Below are positions 53,236-64,000 of a stretch of DNA of 64,000 nucleotides, piece after piece; positions within the stretch are counted from its first letter, which is position 1, and every line of letters starts with the position of its first letter. The notes under the pieces are model-generated. The model had not been told where the DNA came from, searched no databases, and saw only the letters and a program-made list of their open reading frames with translations. The translations under genes and the position numbers were made by a program. This DNA is from Dryocosmus kuriphilus (lineage: Eukaryota; Arthropoda; Insecta; Hymenoptera; Cynipidae): the NCBI GenBank assembly GCA_038277395.1, contig CM076192.1, forward strand, positions 200,446,161 through 200,510,160, written 5' to 3'.

Positions 53236-53884
53236 CGTGGCTAATCCCCAGATATGAATCTGCATTTTTTATTTCTTGTTCTTCTTTTTATTTTATTCTA
53301 TTCCATCATATATTAAGGTAGGTAAGGTATATCGAAAAGTAAGGTAATGTATATCTCTGACATATCGACCGAGGCTAATCCCCTGACATGAATCTACATT
53401 TTTTGATTTTTTTTTTTTTTTTTTTTTTTTACTTCATTTTATTTTATTTTATTCCATTTTATTTTATTATGTTTCCTTTTACTTTATATCGTTTTATTTA
53501 TTTAATTTCATGAATATCCCCTCCAAGCAACAAGCATCAAGTTCAAAGATTCGAGCTGAGGTAGGTAAGGTAGATCAAAGAGTAAGGTATGATTTTGCTG
53601 GTAAGATGAAGCGCGCGAACATTCAAAGTGAGAATATAAGAAAATGTATTTAAAGAGGGTTTGCTGATAACCTAAATTAAAATTAAGTGAAAAGGGTGTG
53701 GGTAGATTTAATAATTTTATTTTTTTTTAATGTTGGAATCATCATTGGATGCAGTCAAAATAGTAACAATGTGTATGAAAAGATATATATATACTAGTTT
53801 ACAAAAAAATGTTTATTGAAATTTTCAAAACATATCTAGAGCGCGGGTGCTTTATTAGGTTTTGATATATATATATATATATTA
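53236..53884. repeat. Spacer with GGTAGGTAAGGTA repeats and T-rich tracts
   Basis: Copies of a segment with AAGGTAGGTAAGGTA, ATCGAAAA-TAAGGTAATGTATAT and CGACCG-GGCTAATCCCC occur at about 53180, 53315 and 53560. Long T and ATTTT tracts intervene (53401-53480), and a (TA)n run lies at 53862-53881. No gene is seen. It separates the two inverted halves of the mosaic. Confidence 0.7.
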
Positions 53885-54890
53885 CGTGCCTGAGCCTTAC
53901 ACATATTCACCTACATGCTTGAGCCTTACGCATATTCACCTATGTGTGAGCATTTCTCATCTTCAGATTATCATTCGTACTCGTACTTCGAATGTAGATT
54001 TGTGAATGTTGCTTGCCAATTCTCTTTCTTACGAAATATTTCTTATATCTTATTTTTTTTTCTAATATCTTCTTATATTTTTTATTTTAATCTGTAACGA
54101 GTCAAATGGTGTGCGTCACTTGGCTGCCCACTTTTCCCCCTCCAAGAGTGACTCGAGTTGTAGCGGTGAGGTAGCAAGGTCATGAGTTGACTATATGTAA
54201 CCTATCACCAACTCGGTGGCTGGTGTTTTGGTCAGCACATCAGGCTTTCGAGCAGGCGGCTATGGGTTCGATTCCCCAGGCCTGAGTCAATTTTTATTGA
54301 CTTTATTTATTATTTTGTTTATTCTATTTATTTTATTTATTCTATTTAAATTATTTATTTTATTATGTTTCTTTATTTCATGTATTCTATTCTTGTTATT
54401 TATTTTATTTATATTCATTATTTCATTTATTTTGTTTATTTTATTTTAAAAAATGATCAATTTGGCACTATATATTGACCATTAGGAATCTGCATTACCA
54501 ATAGCGACAGTGGCCGATATCTAGCGTTGGCGGCTGGAGCAACGGATTTTATTTATTTTTAAATTTTAAATTTGGCCCATTATGTTGATCATTAGGAATC
54601 TGCATTGCCAATAGCGACAATGGGTGACATCTACCGGTGGCGGCTGGTACAACGTATTTTATTTACTTCTACAATTTTAAATTTGGCGCATTATGTTGGT
54701 CATTAGGAATCTGCATTACCAATAGTGACAATGGGCGACATATAGCGGTGGCGGCTGGAACTACGTATTTTATTTATTTCTAAAAATTTTAATTGGCGCA
54801 TTATGTTGATGATTAGGAATCTGCATTGTCAACAGCGACAATGGGCGACATTTAGCGCTGGTGACTGGAACTATGTAGTATTAGCGACCA
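53885..54890. repeat. Block A' (inverted copy of 50290-51285)
   Basis: In order: the CTGAGCCTTACACATATTCACC block, the spacer with GGTGTGCGTCACTTGG, the tRNA-like segment, the ATTTTATTT tract and four units of about 112 bp with CAATGGGCGACAT-TAGCG. This is block A in reverse complement. It abuts block C' directly at about 54890. Confidence 0.85.
54216..54290 (+). ncRNA. tRNA-like segment, inverted copy
   Basis: GTGGCTGGTGTTTTGGTCAGCA (A-box-like) and GGTTCGATTCC (B box) match the minus-strand copy at 50776-50848, with a few substitutions. It is followed by a T-rich tract that could end Pol III transcription. Confidence 0.6.
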
Positions 54891-54892
54891 AG

Positions 54893-55694
54893 AGATATAC
54901 ATTGCCCTGTTTTTCGATCTACTTTACCTATCTTAGCTAGAATTTTTGTACTTGATGCAGGCTGCTTGGAGGGGATATGCTCAAATTCTAACCTACATGT
55001 ACAGAGCAATTAGCGACGGTCACTTTTTTATTCTCTTTACGGGGAAACTTCTGCGCATGCCTCAGTTTCCGATGCCGGTGTTTCCTCGGTCAGCACCGCC
55101 CTAAGTTCTTCTTGAAATTATAATATATCAAACTCTTCTCTTCTAAAATATATTTCTATTAACTCTTATCCTATAGCTTCCCTCAAAGTGACTTAGTTGG
55201 AATTTAAAGTTTCTTATGTAAAATAAATAAAATAAACAAAGTGAATAAAATGAATTACAGGAATCAAATTAATAAAATGAATGAAATGAATAAAACGAAC
55301 AATATGAGCAAAATTAATAAAATGAACAAAATGAACAAAATAAATAATATAAATAAAAATTGACCCTATTAAAATAATACGTGTTTGAAAGAAACGTGTC
55401 TTACACAGATATGTACACCGGACCATTATTTTGGTGACGTCACTAGAAAAGAGCAGGTTGCGACAATCCTATCTCCACCGCGCCCCCCTCCACTCTCTAA
55501 CATAACGCTTCTCTAAGAATCATTAATTTTGATGACGTCATTTGAAACCGACAGATTCAAACACGCCTTATACAATGACTCAAACGGATACAAAATGATA
55601 TACACTCACCTCACACATACAAGCACTACCGCTGACATCACACGTACACGCGCTAAGACTATTTCTTTTTAATTTCATGGATTATTATTATTAT
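54893..55694. repeat. Block C' (inverted copy of block C)
   Basis: The reverse complement matches 52357-53235, including the GCATGCCTCAGTTTCCGA segment, the AT-rich tract and the TGACGTCA pair (55435-55442 and 55533-55540). It ends in an ATT microsatellite (55678-55694), where the LINE begins. Confidence 0.85.
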
Positions 55695-58600
55695 GGGCCC
55701 ACCTCCTCCCACAGGTAATCATGACCCGATACTTCTATACCAAACACGGTCGCGAACGCGGCAAGTGCTTAGTAGATTCGTTTGTGTCAGATGCGGTTTC
55801 AAAAATTATTCTGCTTCCGCATTCGTCAAATAATTAAAATAATCCTGCTCTGGACCATGAAGCATCTCAGCTTTTGCTCAGGCGTAAAGTGATGCCTGAA
55901 GTATGGGGTGTTTTTCTGAATTGACGAAATTCACAAATGTCTCAAAAAGACGCCCGAAGAACCATTGCTCGTTCCTTTTTTTTTTTCTTTTTTTTTTTTT
56001 TTAACGAACAATGCTTCCTTACAGGCAACATTATCAGGGGCATTTGTCCTCAATTCTTTTTAATGTGATAAATTTCAAGCGATATTGCTTATCAAGGTGC
56101 CAAGGGGCCAAAAGCACTTCCCAAAGAGAGAGATAGCGACAGAAAGAAAGTCACAGACATACCTGGGAATGGAAACCAGAGCATTCGTCAAGATTTTTTA
56201 AACCAGCATCTGAGACAAACGACTCAATTAATATATTAATATTTCGAGCGGTGGACAACACACACAATTTCACAAACGTACACGGACATACACGACACGA
56301 TAGCGAACATAATAATAACAATGATAACAAGTTATAACAAAAACAAATAAAAGTCACAACACGTGATAATAAAACTAAATAAAACTCTGTCAAAAAAATT
56401 TTTTTTAAATATTAAAAATACATAACGTGGGGTTGTCAACATTTAGAGTGTACGTGGGATAGCCTTATTTACAGAAGGCGATTAGCCGCTATCGTTTGTA
56501 ACGCCCATAAAACTCCGGACGATGCGGCAGGTGTTAAGCAATATCGCCTTCTGTATAATATGTAAAAATTTCCCAGCTCCCAGGTCTTCCAAGTGCTGGA
56601 TGGATCTCGCGTGAACGTTCCCTGTGGAGAAGATTACTACCGGGTGAAGGGTGACCTTCTTCACCCTCCACACGGCCACGATCTCCTGCCGCAACTCTGC
56701 ATAATTCTGGATCTTCTCAGTGTATCGAAGTTGGATATTGTGGTTTAAGGGAACACTAATGTCAATAATTCTGACAAGTTGCTCATGTTTTTTCCACCAG
56801 AAGACGTCTGGGTGATTATGCCTGACCAGGTGGTCTGTCAGGATAGTCCTGTCCCAGTAGAGGAGATGATGTTCGTTCTCTAGTACTCTTACAGGGGAGT
56901 ATTTATAATACGGCTTACGTTCCTCTAGAAAACCAAGATTTAGAGCAATCTGTTGGTGGATAATCCCTGCAGCATCATTGTGTCTGCGGGTATATTCTTG
57001 CGAGGCAAGCATCGTACAGCCATCAATGATGTGCTCGATTGTCTCATTTGGATTACCACAGAGGCGGGATTTATCAATGAGCGCCTTAAGATTGAGGACA
57101 TACTTTTGGTAGTTTTTTGTTTTTATTACTCCATCTTGGATAGTAATAACGAACCCCTCCGTCTCCGGAATGAGTTTTCCCCGCTTTAGCCAGAGGTTTG
57201 AAGCATTAGTATCTACGCACGGAAGATCTAGTATTTGAGGGTGCTTTTCATGCAGTTGCTTACCACGCCATTGGGCATTAAGTTGTTCAACAGCTAGGTG
57301 TCCGATGTCTTGGTAATCAGCAACTGCAAGCTTAAGAGGGGTGTACAGGTCTACGCTACAGATGTAGTCGTAGAGCGGGATATTCGTCCTGTTGAGGAAG
57401 TATTCGCGTAGCTGTGTAACCTGTGAGTCGCAAAGCCGTCGAACGTCCAAAACCCCTCTACCCCCAAGCTTGCGCGATTGTACTATTCTCACCACAGCCG
57501 TCCCCTCGTGATGCATCCGATGCTCAGACATTTTCACGCGGATGATTCAGTTTAAAGCCGCAAGATCTGTTACAGACCACAATAATAACCCAAAGGAGTA
57601 TGTTAGGAGAAGGATAGCAATGGAACTCAGTCGTCTCGAAAAGGAAGCCTTAAGTGCCTTTTTCATTGCAGACAGGAGTGGTCCTCTTGCCTGCAATATA
57701 CCGAGATACCTATACGACTCCCCAACAATCGTCGTCTGTATTAGATCAGGAACATTCGCCTCCAGTGGTGTGATCATATCTCCACGGGATAAATGCAGTT
57801 TCCTGCATTTATCCAGGCCCAGATTCATCCTGATGTCGCTGGAAAACTGCAGTAAGATGTTGAGAGAGTCTTGCAGCTTGGACTCTGAGCCAGCATAAAT
57901 CTTCAGGTCATCCATATAAAGGATCTGAGTGAGCTGAGATTCAGACACTCCCGCCATAATATTGAACCCATAGGACGTGTTGCTAAGTGTCTTGCTTAAA
58001 GGGCTTAAGGCTAAAAAGAACCATAATGGTCTGAAACAATCGCCTTGGAAGATACCTCGTTTAATTGAGAAGGACTGAGTGTCCCTCACGGCTCCACCAA
58101 TAAAACACCTGATTTTCGTGTACCATGTGCACATTGCGTGATCCAAAAGTTGAACCACGCGTGGACGGATCTTATATATCCTTAGGACCTCAAGCAAATA
58201 GTCATGGGGCACCGAGGGAAATGCCTGTTTACAGTTAATGTAGGCCGTATGCAAATTACGTTGGTGGTGCTTCGCATGCAGCACGGCCACATTGTCAATT
58301 GTAACCAAGACCTTGCAACCACGGGAGCCACGACAGCAACCCTTTTGTTCTTGTGTGAGGACGTTGTTCTCCTCGCAATGTTTATAGATGCCTTCGGATA
58401 TAATAGCTGCGGGACACTTGCAGAGTGTGGAAAGGCAGGCAATTGTTCGATAGTCTTTAGGACTATTAGGATCTGGTTCTTTGGTATCATATACGTGACT
58501 GCCTCTGTCATGAAGGAGGGCATAAGTTCCGGATTGTCTAGAATGGCCTGAAGAGCACCCGCAAGGGCGGGGTGCAAAGCCACCAGATACTTGTACCAGA

Positions 58601-60740
58601 AACTGTGCACCCTGTCCGAACCAGACGCCTTCCAGTTCTTTGCCTTCTTTAGGATGCGAGTTACCTCAGAAGCTGTGATAGATAGATCATCCATCGCAGG
58701 TAGTTCTGAAACTCTGTCCTTTTCGAGGTCAAGCCACGACGTGTCCAGATCACTTGACACATGATTACCCCGCATACCTGACCAATAGCCAGCCATCTCC
58801 TCAGCACTTGTGGGTTCACTGGCATTATTGATTTCCCCATCAGAAAGTTTACGGTAAAATTTTTTTTCATTCTGTAGGAAGGTCTTGTTGTCATAACCTC
58901 TCGCGGTAGACCGCTTGAAGCGTCGCAGACGTGCTGACAGGACCATGTACCTTTGTCTAAAGTAGTCAATTACTTCGTCCAGATTTTTAGATATTCTTGG
59001 ATTGATGTTAAGTGGACGAAGGATTTCCGCCACGTGGCGAGTCAGCTTCGGTGCCCGATTGCCCTTTCTAAATTGGTACCACCGGCCAAGTTTAGCTCTT
59101 ATTTTGCTGACTTCGTTTTGGAGCCAAAACTCCCACGGAGGATCTGTCTTACTCCTGAGAAGTAGGTGTTATTTCCCCTAGGCTTGATTTTTGTTGTTCA
59201 ACGTCCTGGCACACGCGACGGCAGAGCAATATGCAGTAGTCTGCAACTGCTGTCAGCTCATGTCTTGACGCAGGAACAGAGGCAATATATGGTTGTCTAA
59301 GCTGCCAACTAACCGGAGAAGGTCGTTGTTAATACTAAATTTTGGAAGACCACTCCTTTGGGATGGTTCCTGTTCCGTAAACTTTATGATGGCATCAGTG
59401 GAGTAGCCTAAAAGACGCAAGCTCTCCTCATTGAGCTCTTGAATCGGGTCCGCAAGGGCCTGGTCCAGGGGGTGAAGCCCTAAAGACGGACGACTATGTG
59501 ACAGTCTTCGTTCCACATCCCCCGGTTCAAGCTCCTGGCCATTTTGTAGCGTCTTGTATTTCAGGCAGAATCCCCCGCTCGACCGAATCCATGGGGCTCA
59601 TTTCGGGGAGCGCACGTTGTTGTTGCACTCGCTTCTTGATATTTTGAATTTCGACCACGGAAAGGAGCTTACGACGCTCAATTGAGCGGAAATTGGTCAG
59701 CTAGATGTTAGGGGGTCACCCTCGAAGCCAAATCCGGATGAAGGTCTATGAAGAGAGGGTGTTGCTCATACGTCACAACCTCCCCCCCCCCCCCGCCGAA
59801 AAAAGCTTCAAAGTGACATCTGACCGCATCCTTATTCATGGTTTTCCATGGTATCCGCTTTCTGGACTGTGTAGCCACCTGTTGTTGTTGGAGTGCAGTT
59901 TCAACCTCAGATCTTTTTCGGTTGATGGTTCTTCTGTGCAGGAGATTCTCCTGAGTTATCAAAAGTGTTCTCTGACTGAGGTCATCTCCTGTGACTGTCG
60001 GTAATTCCGAAAATCTCGCCACAAATATTCGGCGAAAGGCTATCCCGTCCTGTGAAGTAGTGGTCGCACCTAACCCATTTTCAAATTTGCAGCGTATCAA
60101 ATACTCATCATGCTGGGGTTGAAAGTTGATGCGCTGCCGCGACATTCCTGCTGAAGTGGTCGGACGTTCAGTATCGCCCGAAGCATCATCAGCAGTTGTG
60201 CCTGGTGACATGGCACGTGTCGCCTTTTGCCGATATTCTGGCTGGACAGCATTTTCTTCGGGTGACATAGACCGAGCTGCCTGTCCATCAAGCAACTCGC
60301 CGTTGTCATCCCGAATATTTACACCGACATCGGTGTTATTAGGGGGGACCCGACGATCTTCGGGTAGCGACCACCGCTTCATGAGCTTCTTCAAATTTCC
60401 CATAAGGGTTTTTGTTAGCTAGGGCAAGGGAGGTCTGCCCCGCATGCGAGGGTAAGGTCTAAATACTCTAGGAGGCGACCCTGTATCCTAGAAACATCGT
60501 TTATGACACCACTTCCCTGATGCCATGCAGCCTTAAGCACGGTAGTTCACACCCATGACATGGGGGTTATTCCTTCGGAATCATCCCCGGACCATTGTCC
60601 GCGACTGCTTATTTAACTTTGTAGCCATATTCAGCAGAATTCCTTGGTACAGGACTCCTCTATCCGCAACCTGAGGACGCGCCCGGTGGCCTGGTCAAAG
60701 GCCCCATCCGAAAAAACCCGGACGCCGGGCAAACCCGGCC
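55695..60740 (-). mobile_element. R4/Dong-like LINE, copy 2, near full length, in an ATT microsatellite
   Basis: The 3' end (minus strand) abuts an (ATT)n tract at 55694. The 5' end at about 60740 abuts sequence equivalent to that just beyond the (AAT)n tract at 52329. The unoccupied site in the left mosaic copy therefore defines both ends. The length is 5.05 kb, and the single ORF runs about 60403-56482. The outermost 5' bases form the hairpin GCCGGG-caaa-CCCGGC (about 60725-60740), missing from copy 1. The 3' UTR of about 790 bp includes an A/T-rich tract. RT and endonuclease motifs identify the R4/Dong clade with a restriction-like endonuclease. Confidence 0.92.
56482..60403 (-). pseudogene. 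R4/Dong-like LINE polyprotein: RT plus restriction-like endonuclease
   Basis: The ATG at 60403 begins MGNLKKLMKRWSLPEDRR. The N-terminal domain (to about 59708) is Thr/Ser/Pro-rich. A basic linker, LSARLRRFKRSTARGYDN (about 58930), is followed by RT: ILKKAKNWKA (about 58640), motif A as AYINCKQAFPS (about 58245) with Asn in place of the catalytic Asp, SIKRGIFQGDCF (about 58060) and YMDD (57917-57908). The C-terminal part (57537-56482) has a knuckle CGNPNETIEHIIDGC (about 57060) and the endonuclease core HNHPDVFWWKKHEQLVRIID (about 56820-56765), a PD...D nuclease signature. Frameshifts near 59700, 59170, 58250 and 57540 break the frame. Active R4-type proteins nick a TAA-like target and prime cDNA synthesis there. 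Confidence 0.9.
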
Positions 60741-61083
60741 TATAAATGACAGAAGACAAAATGTATCTATTTGAATAATATTTATTATTGTTAATTATTA
60801 ATATTATTGGCACGATTGGAAAATCTCGACAATATGTATCAAATTATATCTACAATATTTACAATATAAACATAGTGATTCTTAAACATAATTTTGAAAA
60901 AGAAATTCTAGCAATTCTGCATCATTTTCAGCTAGAACATCATTCTCAATCGCATAATGAACCCTTTTCAGGGTATCTGCATTCCCCGGCATTAAGCATC
61001 GCTTGTCATTAAAAGGGCTTAAGCCCATCTTTAACTGTTTTACACCTAAGTAGAAGAGTGGCAACCTAGATGATTAGAAACAA

Positions 61084-61559
61084 CTACTTTCTCTTGCCAG
61101 TGATTTTACTAATGCCCTTGAAAATTCTATCCTTCTTAGATAACCATCTCTTTGGCCTCTCTGTTCTCATATTTTTATTTTCGAAAGAAGGACCTACAGT
61201 TTTAGAATGACCTGGAGTCGAGGATGGACCTGGAATTGCATAATCTGTATTTGGGTTATTGGAGGCGAAAAAATAGATCTGCGAACGGAAGTATTTCTTT
61301 TCAATAATGAAAGTTTTCTTTTCTTATTCTTTCTCAGGATCGAGCTAACTGGTGGACTAGTGGACCAAGAGGATTGACGTGGAGGTGATTGATGAATCAG
61401 GAAAAGTAAAGGGGTTTCTTTTCCGATGGTTTCGAAAATTTAGGTCCACGGTGGAGTTACAGGTGTCGGTACATATGTTGTGAACAATCTGCTTCCTATT
61501 GAGCTGCCAGCTTCCAGATATCCTGGTGAGAACGGATCATACTTTATGTCGGTTGGAAT
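61084..61559 (-). pseudogene. Unknown mosaic-region gene, copy 2 (main exon)
   Basis: This is an inverted copy of 51499-51977. After an acceptor-like TTATTATCTTACAG (61573-61560) it reads IPTDIKYDPFSPGYLEAGSS, IGSRLFTTYVPTPVTPPWT, a stop, then IFETIGKETPLLF. A frame change leads to SVRRSIFSPP, TDYAIPGPSS, KTVGPSFENKN and the basic tail ending GKRK at 61086. Where copy 1 is broken copy 2 is often open and the reverse, so the inactivating changes are independent and the coding signal is ancestral. It lies beyond the LINE that split it from block C'. Confidence 0.6.
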
Positions 61560-61765
61560 CTGTAAGATAATAATATTATATTAGTACATGGTAGAAGTCT
61601 TCAATATGGACCGGCGATAAACTTCAATTACCGTTGTGTACCGTTGAAACTCCTACTGCAATACCCACAATGACAAGTTATCAGGGTCGTGAGTGAAGGA
61701 TGGTAGTTGAAGGTCTGTCCGCCTCCGTCGTTTTCGTGGATCTCTCTGGGTGTCAGCAACATTTT

Positions 61766-61882
61766 TCACTTTTCTAAGATATAGGTACCCTGAGATATTT
61801 TTTTTACTGAGCAATTCAGTATAACAGCAGCAGCTTCGTTTCTTTTCTTTTCATTCGCACTCATTGTCCTATCGTTCATCAT
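61766..61882 (-). CDS. Candidate upstream exon of the unknown gene, copy 2
   Basis: An ATG at 61882 opens 38 codons (MMNDRTMSANEKKRNEAAAV ...) with a CAG/GTACC donor-like site near 61787. It is on the same strand as the main exon, about 200-320 bp upstream. Copy 1 has a different, weakly similar sequence with CAG/GTACG at about 51355. Whether this is a true exon is uncertain; it has no recognisable domain. Confidence 0.3.
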   Translation of the reverse strand: MMNDRTMSANEKKRNEAAAVILNCSVKKISQGTYILEK

Positions 61883-62270
61883 CCTGAACTCAAATTTTTC
61901 TTTTGGTTTATTTCCAAGATGGTGCTTAGACTCACAGCTGGCTCGAACTGAGTTTTCCGCGCGGGGAAGTCACAATATTGTACCCCTCGCGGAAACATTT
62001 AAAACCTCGCATAGAAACTTCACCCAGTTGTCAAGGTAGAAACTGTAATACCGACTACGCATCGATCAATGGTATAGATCTATCGTATGGTACCCACGGT
62101 CTGTAACGTAAAACCCAACAATATGGACATGATTTGGGCTCTGCGTAAGAATGTGCACCATCGAATGACGGTCGTGCCGACTGAAATAACTTCGGTCACC
62201 ATTGACTGTATGTATGTATCACTTTCAATAAGCTACAAATTGTGCAGTTCCATTACTTTAACATTATAAT
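61883..62270. other. Non-coding spacer
   Basis: GC-richer block with CCGCGCGGGGAAGTCAC and CCCCTCGCGG (about 61957-61990) upstream of the candidate exon, then a segment with ACCGACTACG and TACCGTTGTG-like words that faintly recalls Polinton TIR boxes. A 60-codon plus frame at 62087 is unconvincing. Confidence 0.35.
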
Positions 62271-63715
62271 AACATTACTTTAAATTTACTTTGGACGAGG
62301 AGGAGGAAGAGAAGGAGGAGGTTTAATATTACCTTAGCGTTACATTAGCATTACCTTAACATTAGTTTAACATTAATTTGATAATACTTTAACGTTAGTT
62401 TAACAGTACATTACATTACATTACATTACATTACATTAGTTTTATGTTACTTGAGGAGAAGCAGTGGGAGGAGGAGGAGGCGGAGAATGAGGCAGAAGAG
62501 GAGGAGGTTTAACATTACTTTAACACTAGTTTACCATTAATTTAACGTTAGTTTAACATTACCTTAAAACTACTTTAACAATACCCTCACATTAGTTTAA
62601 CATTACATGTGGAGGAGGTTTGCTATTACTTAACATTAGTTTAACATTACTTTGGCGTTAGTTTTACATGACTTTCACATTACTTTAACTATAGTTTGGC
62701 ATCAATTTAACTATTATATATTTTAACATTAATATAATAATACTCGAGGAGGAGAAGGATGAGGAGGAGGAAGAGGAGGAGGAGGAGGAGGTTTAACGTT
62801 AATTCAAAAGTAAGTTAACATTAATTTAACATTATTTTAACATTGCTTTACCATTACATTAACTATACTTTAATATTAGTTTAACATTACTTGAGGAGGA
62901 GCAGGAGTAGGTGGAGGTTATACATTAACTTAAAATTCCTTTAGCATTAGTTTAACATTACGTTACATTTGTTTAACATTACTTTAACTATATTTTAACG
63001 ATAGTTTAGCATTAGTTTAACATTGGTTTAACGTTAGTTTCAAATTACGTTAAAGTTAGTTTAACGTTAGTTTAGTATTACTTTAACGGTAGTTTAACGT
63101 TACTTTAACGTTATTATAACGTTATTTGAATAATACTTTAACGTTAGTTTAACATTACTTCAACGTTAGTTTAGAGTTACTTTAACGTTAATTTAACGTT
63201 ACTTTAACTTTATTTTAACGTTACATTAACGTTAGTTTAACGTTGCGTTAACATTACTTTAACATTACTTTAATGTTAGTTTAATGTTACTTTAACATTA
63301 CTTTAACTATACTTTAACGTTAGTTTAAAATTACTTGAGGAGGAGGAGGAGGAGGAGGAAGCTTAAAATTACTTTAATATTAAATTAACACTACGTTAAC
63401 TATACTTTAACGTTAGATTGGCGTTACTTTAAGGTTACTTTAACGTCACTTTAACGTTACTTGAGGAGCAGGAGAATGAGGATGAGGATGAAGAGGAGGT
63501 TTAACATTATTTTAACATTAACTTAACATGACTTTACCTTTAAAACAATTTTACTTTAAAATTAGTTTAACCATACTTTAACATTACCTTAACATTAGTG
63601 TAACATTACATTAACATTACTTTGATATTAGTATAACATTACTATAACATTACTATAACAATACTTTCACATTGGTTTCACATTACTTTAAATTATATAT
63701 TAACACTACTTTAAC
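62271..63715. repeat. ~1.45-kb minisatellite of 12-bp TTTAACRTTA-type units with GAGGAG blocks
   Basis: More than a hundred variants of ACTTTAACGTT/AGTTTAACATT are arranged almost continuously. They are interrupted at irregular intervals by purine blocks such as GAGGAGGAGGAGGAAG (about 62298, 62450, 62735, 62890, 63338 and 63460). AACGTT palindromes are frequent in the middle. No coding content. Confidence 0.9.
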
Positions 63716-64000
63716 ATTCTCCCTGTTCCAGCTCTAAAAACGTTCACTGAAATTTCAAAATTACAATTTATGCAATCAAGTAATACCATTCACCCTGCTC
63801 CAGCTCTAAAAACGCCCCTAAAATTTTAAAGTCACAATCTATGCAATCTAATCGTACTATTCTCCCTGTTCCAGCTCCAAAAACGTTTCCTGAAATCACA
63901 AAAACTACAATTTTTGCAATCAGAACATACCATTCTCCCTGTTCTTGCTCTAAAAACGTCCCATGAAATTTCAAACAACTACAACTTGTGCAATCAAAAC
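63716..64000. repeat. 71-bp tandem repeat, four copies, running off the window
   Basis: CATTCTCCCTGTTCCAGCTCTAAAAACG recurs (variants) at about 63716, 63787, 63858 and 63930. Each unit ends with ACAATTTATGCAATCAA-like sequence. The minus-strand frame 63768-63974 merely reads through the repeat. Confidence 0.9.

Noticed and set aside
62271..63715. Telomeric repeat array
   Set aside because: The unit is not TTAGG or a simple variant, and the array is interrupted by purine blocks and followed by another satellite.
63716..64000. CRISPR-like array (71-bp spaced repeats)
   Set aside because: The whole unit repeats with no unique spacers, and the window is eukaryotic.

Overview
The window looks like repeat-dense, gene-poor DNA from an insect. 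It contains a chromodomain-type Polinton (Maverick), an R4/Dong-like LINE at ATT/TAA microsatellites, an APE-type LINE of a kind I associate with Hymenoptera, a pogo/Tc1-like transposon and TA-flanked MITEs. Species cannot be read from the sequence; a wasp-like hymenopteran is a low-confidence guess. I see no convincing host single-copy gene. Layout: 1-4169 holds small tandem repeats and the decayed right end of an old Polinton. About 4170-48800 is a field of AT-rich DNA built from degenerate units of roughly 1.45 kb, interrupted by later insertions. The main insertion is a Polinton at 6331-25058 (18.7 kb, terminal inverted repeats of about 670 bp, exact 6-bp target duplication TATGGT). Further insertions are a pogo-like DNA transposon with a nested MITE (30264-34288), a minus-strand APE-type LINE (about 36020-43870) that itself contains a long-TIR DNA transposon (about 37049-40048), a 612-bp fold-back element (46393-47004) and a 164-bp MITE (49103-49266). 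From 50193 to about 62060 lies an unusual mosaic: a repeat unit of about 3 kb carrying an unknown two-copy gene, a tRNA-like block and conserved paired TGACGTCA sites, present in two opposite orientations and circularly permuted. Its right copy is split at an ATT microsatellite by a 5-kb R4/Dong-like LINE. The window ends in two simple tandem arrays. Polinton logic: a divergent promoter near the left TIR serves a small outward-facing gene and the protein-primed DNA polymerase. The right half carries integrase, a fibre-like protein, a conserved unknown protein and the packaging ATPase on the minus strand, then on the plus strand a PLA2-domain minor capsid protein, a C5-like protease, the minor and major jelly-roll capsid proteins and an RNase-H-like unknown. 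At least five of these genes keep a TATA box and a TCAGT-like initiator 31-33 nt apart, so promoters have outlived many of the reading frames. The element is dead: the polymerase is split by a 2.75-kb insertion and truncated by a LINE-associated deletion, the ATPase has lost its Walker B segment, and the protease has lost its N-terminal catalytic part. Only the fibre-like and minor capsid frames are uninterrupted. Start codons were judged by hand, because several long frames open at non-ATG codons.
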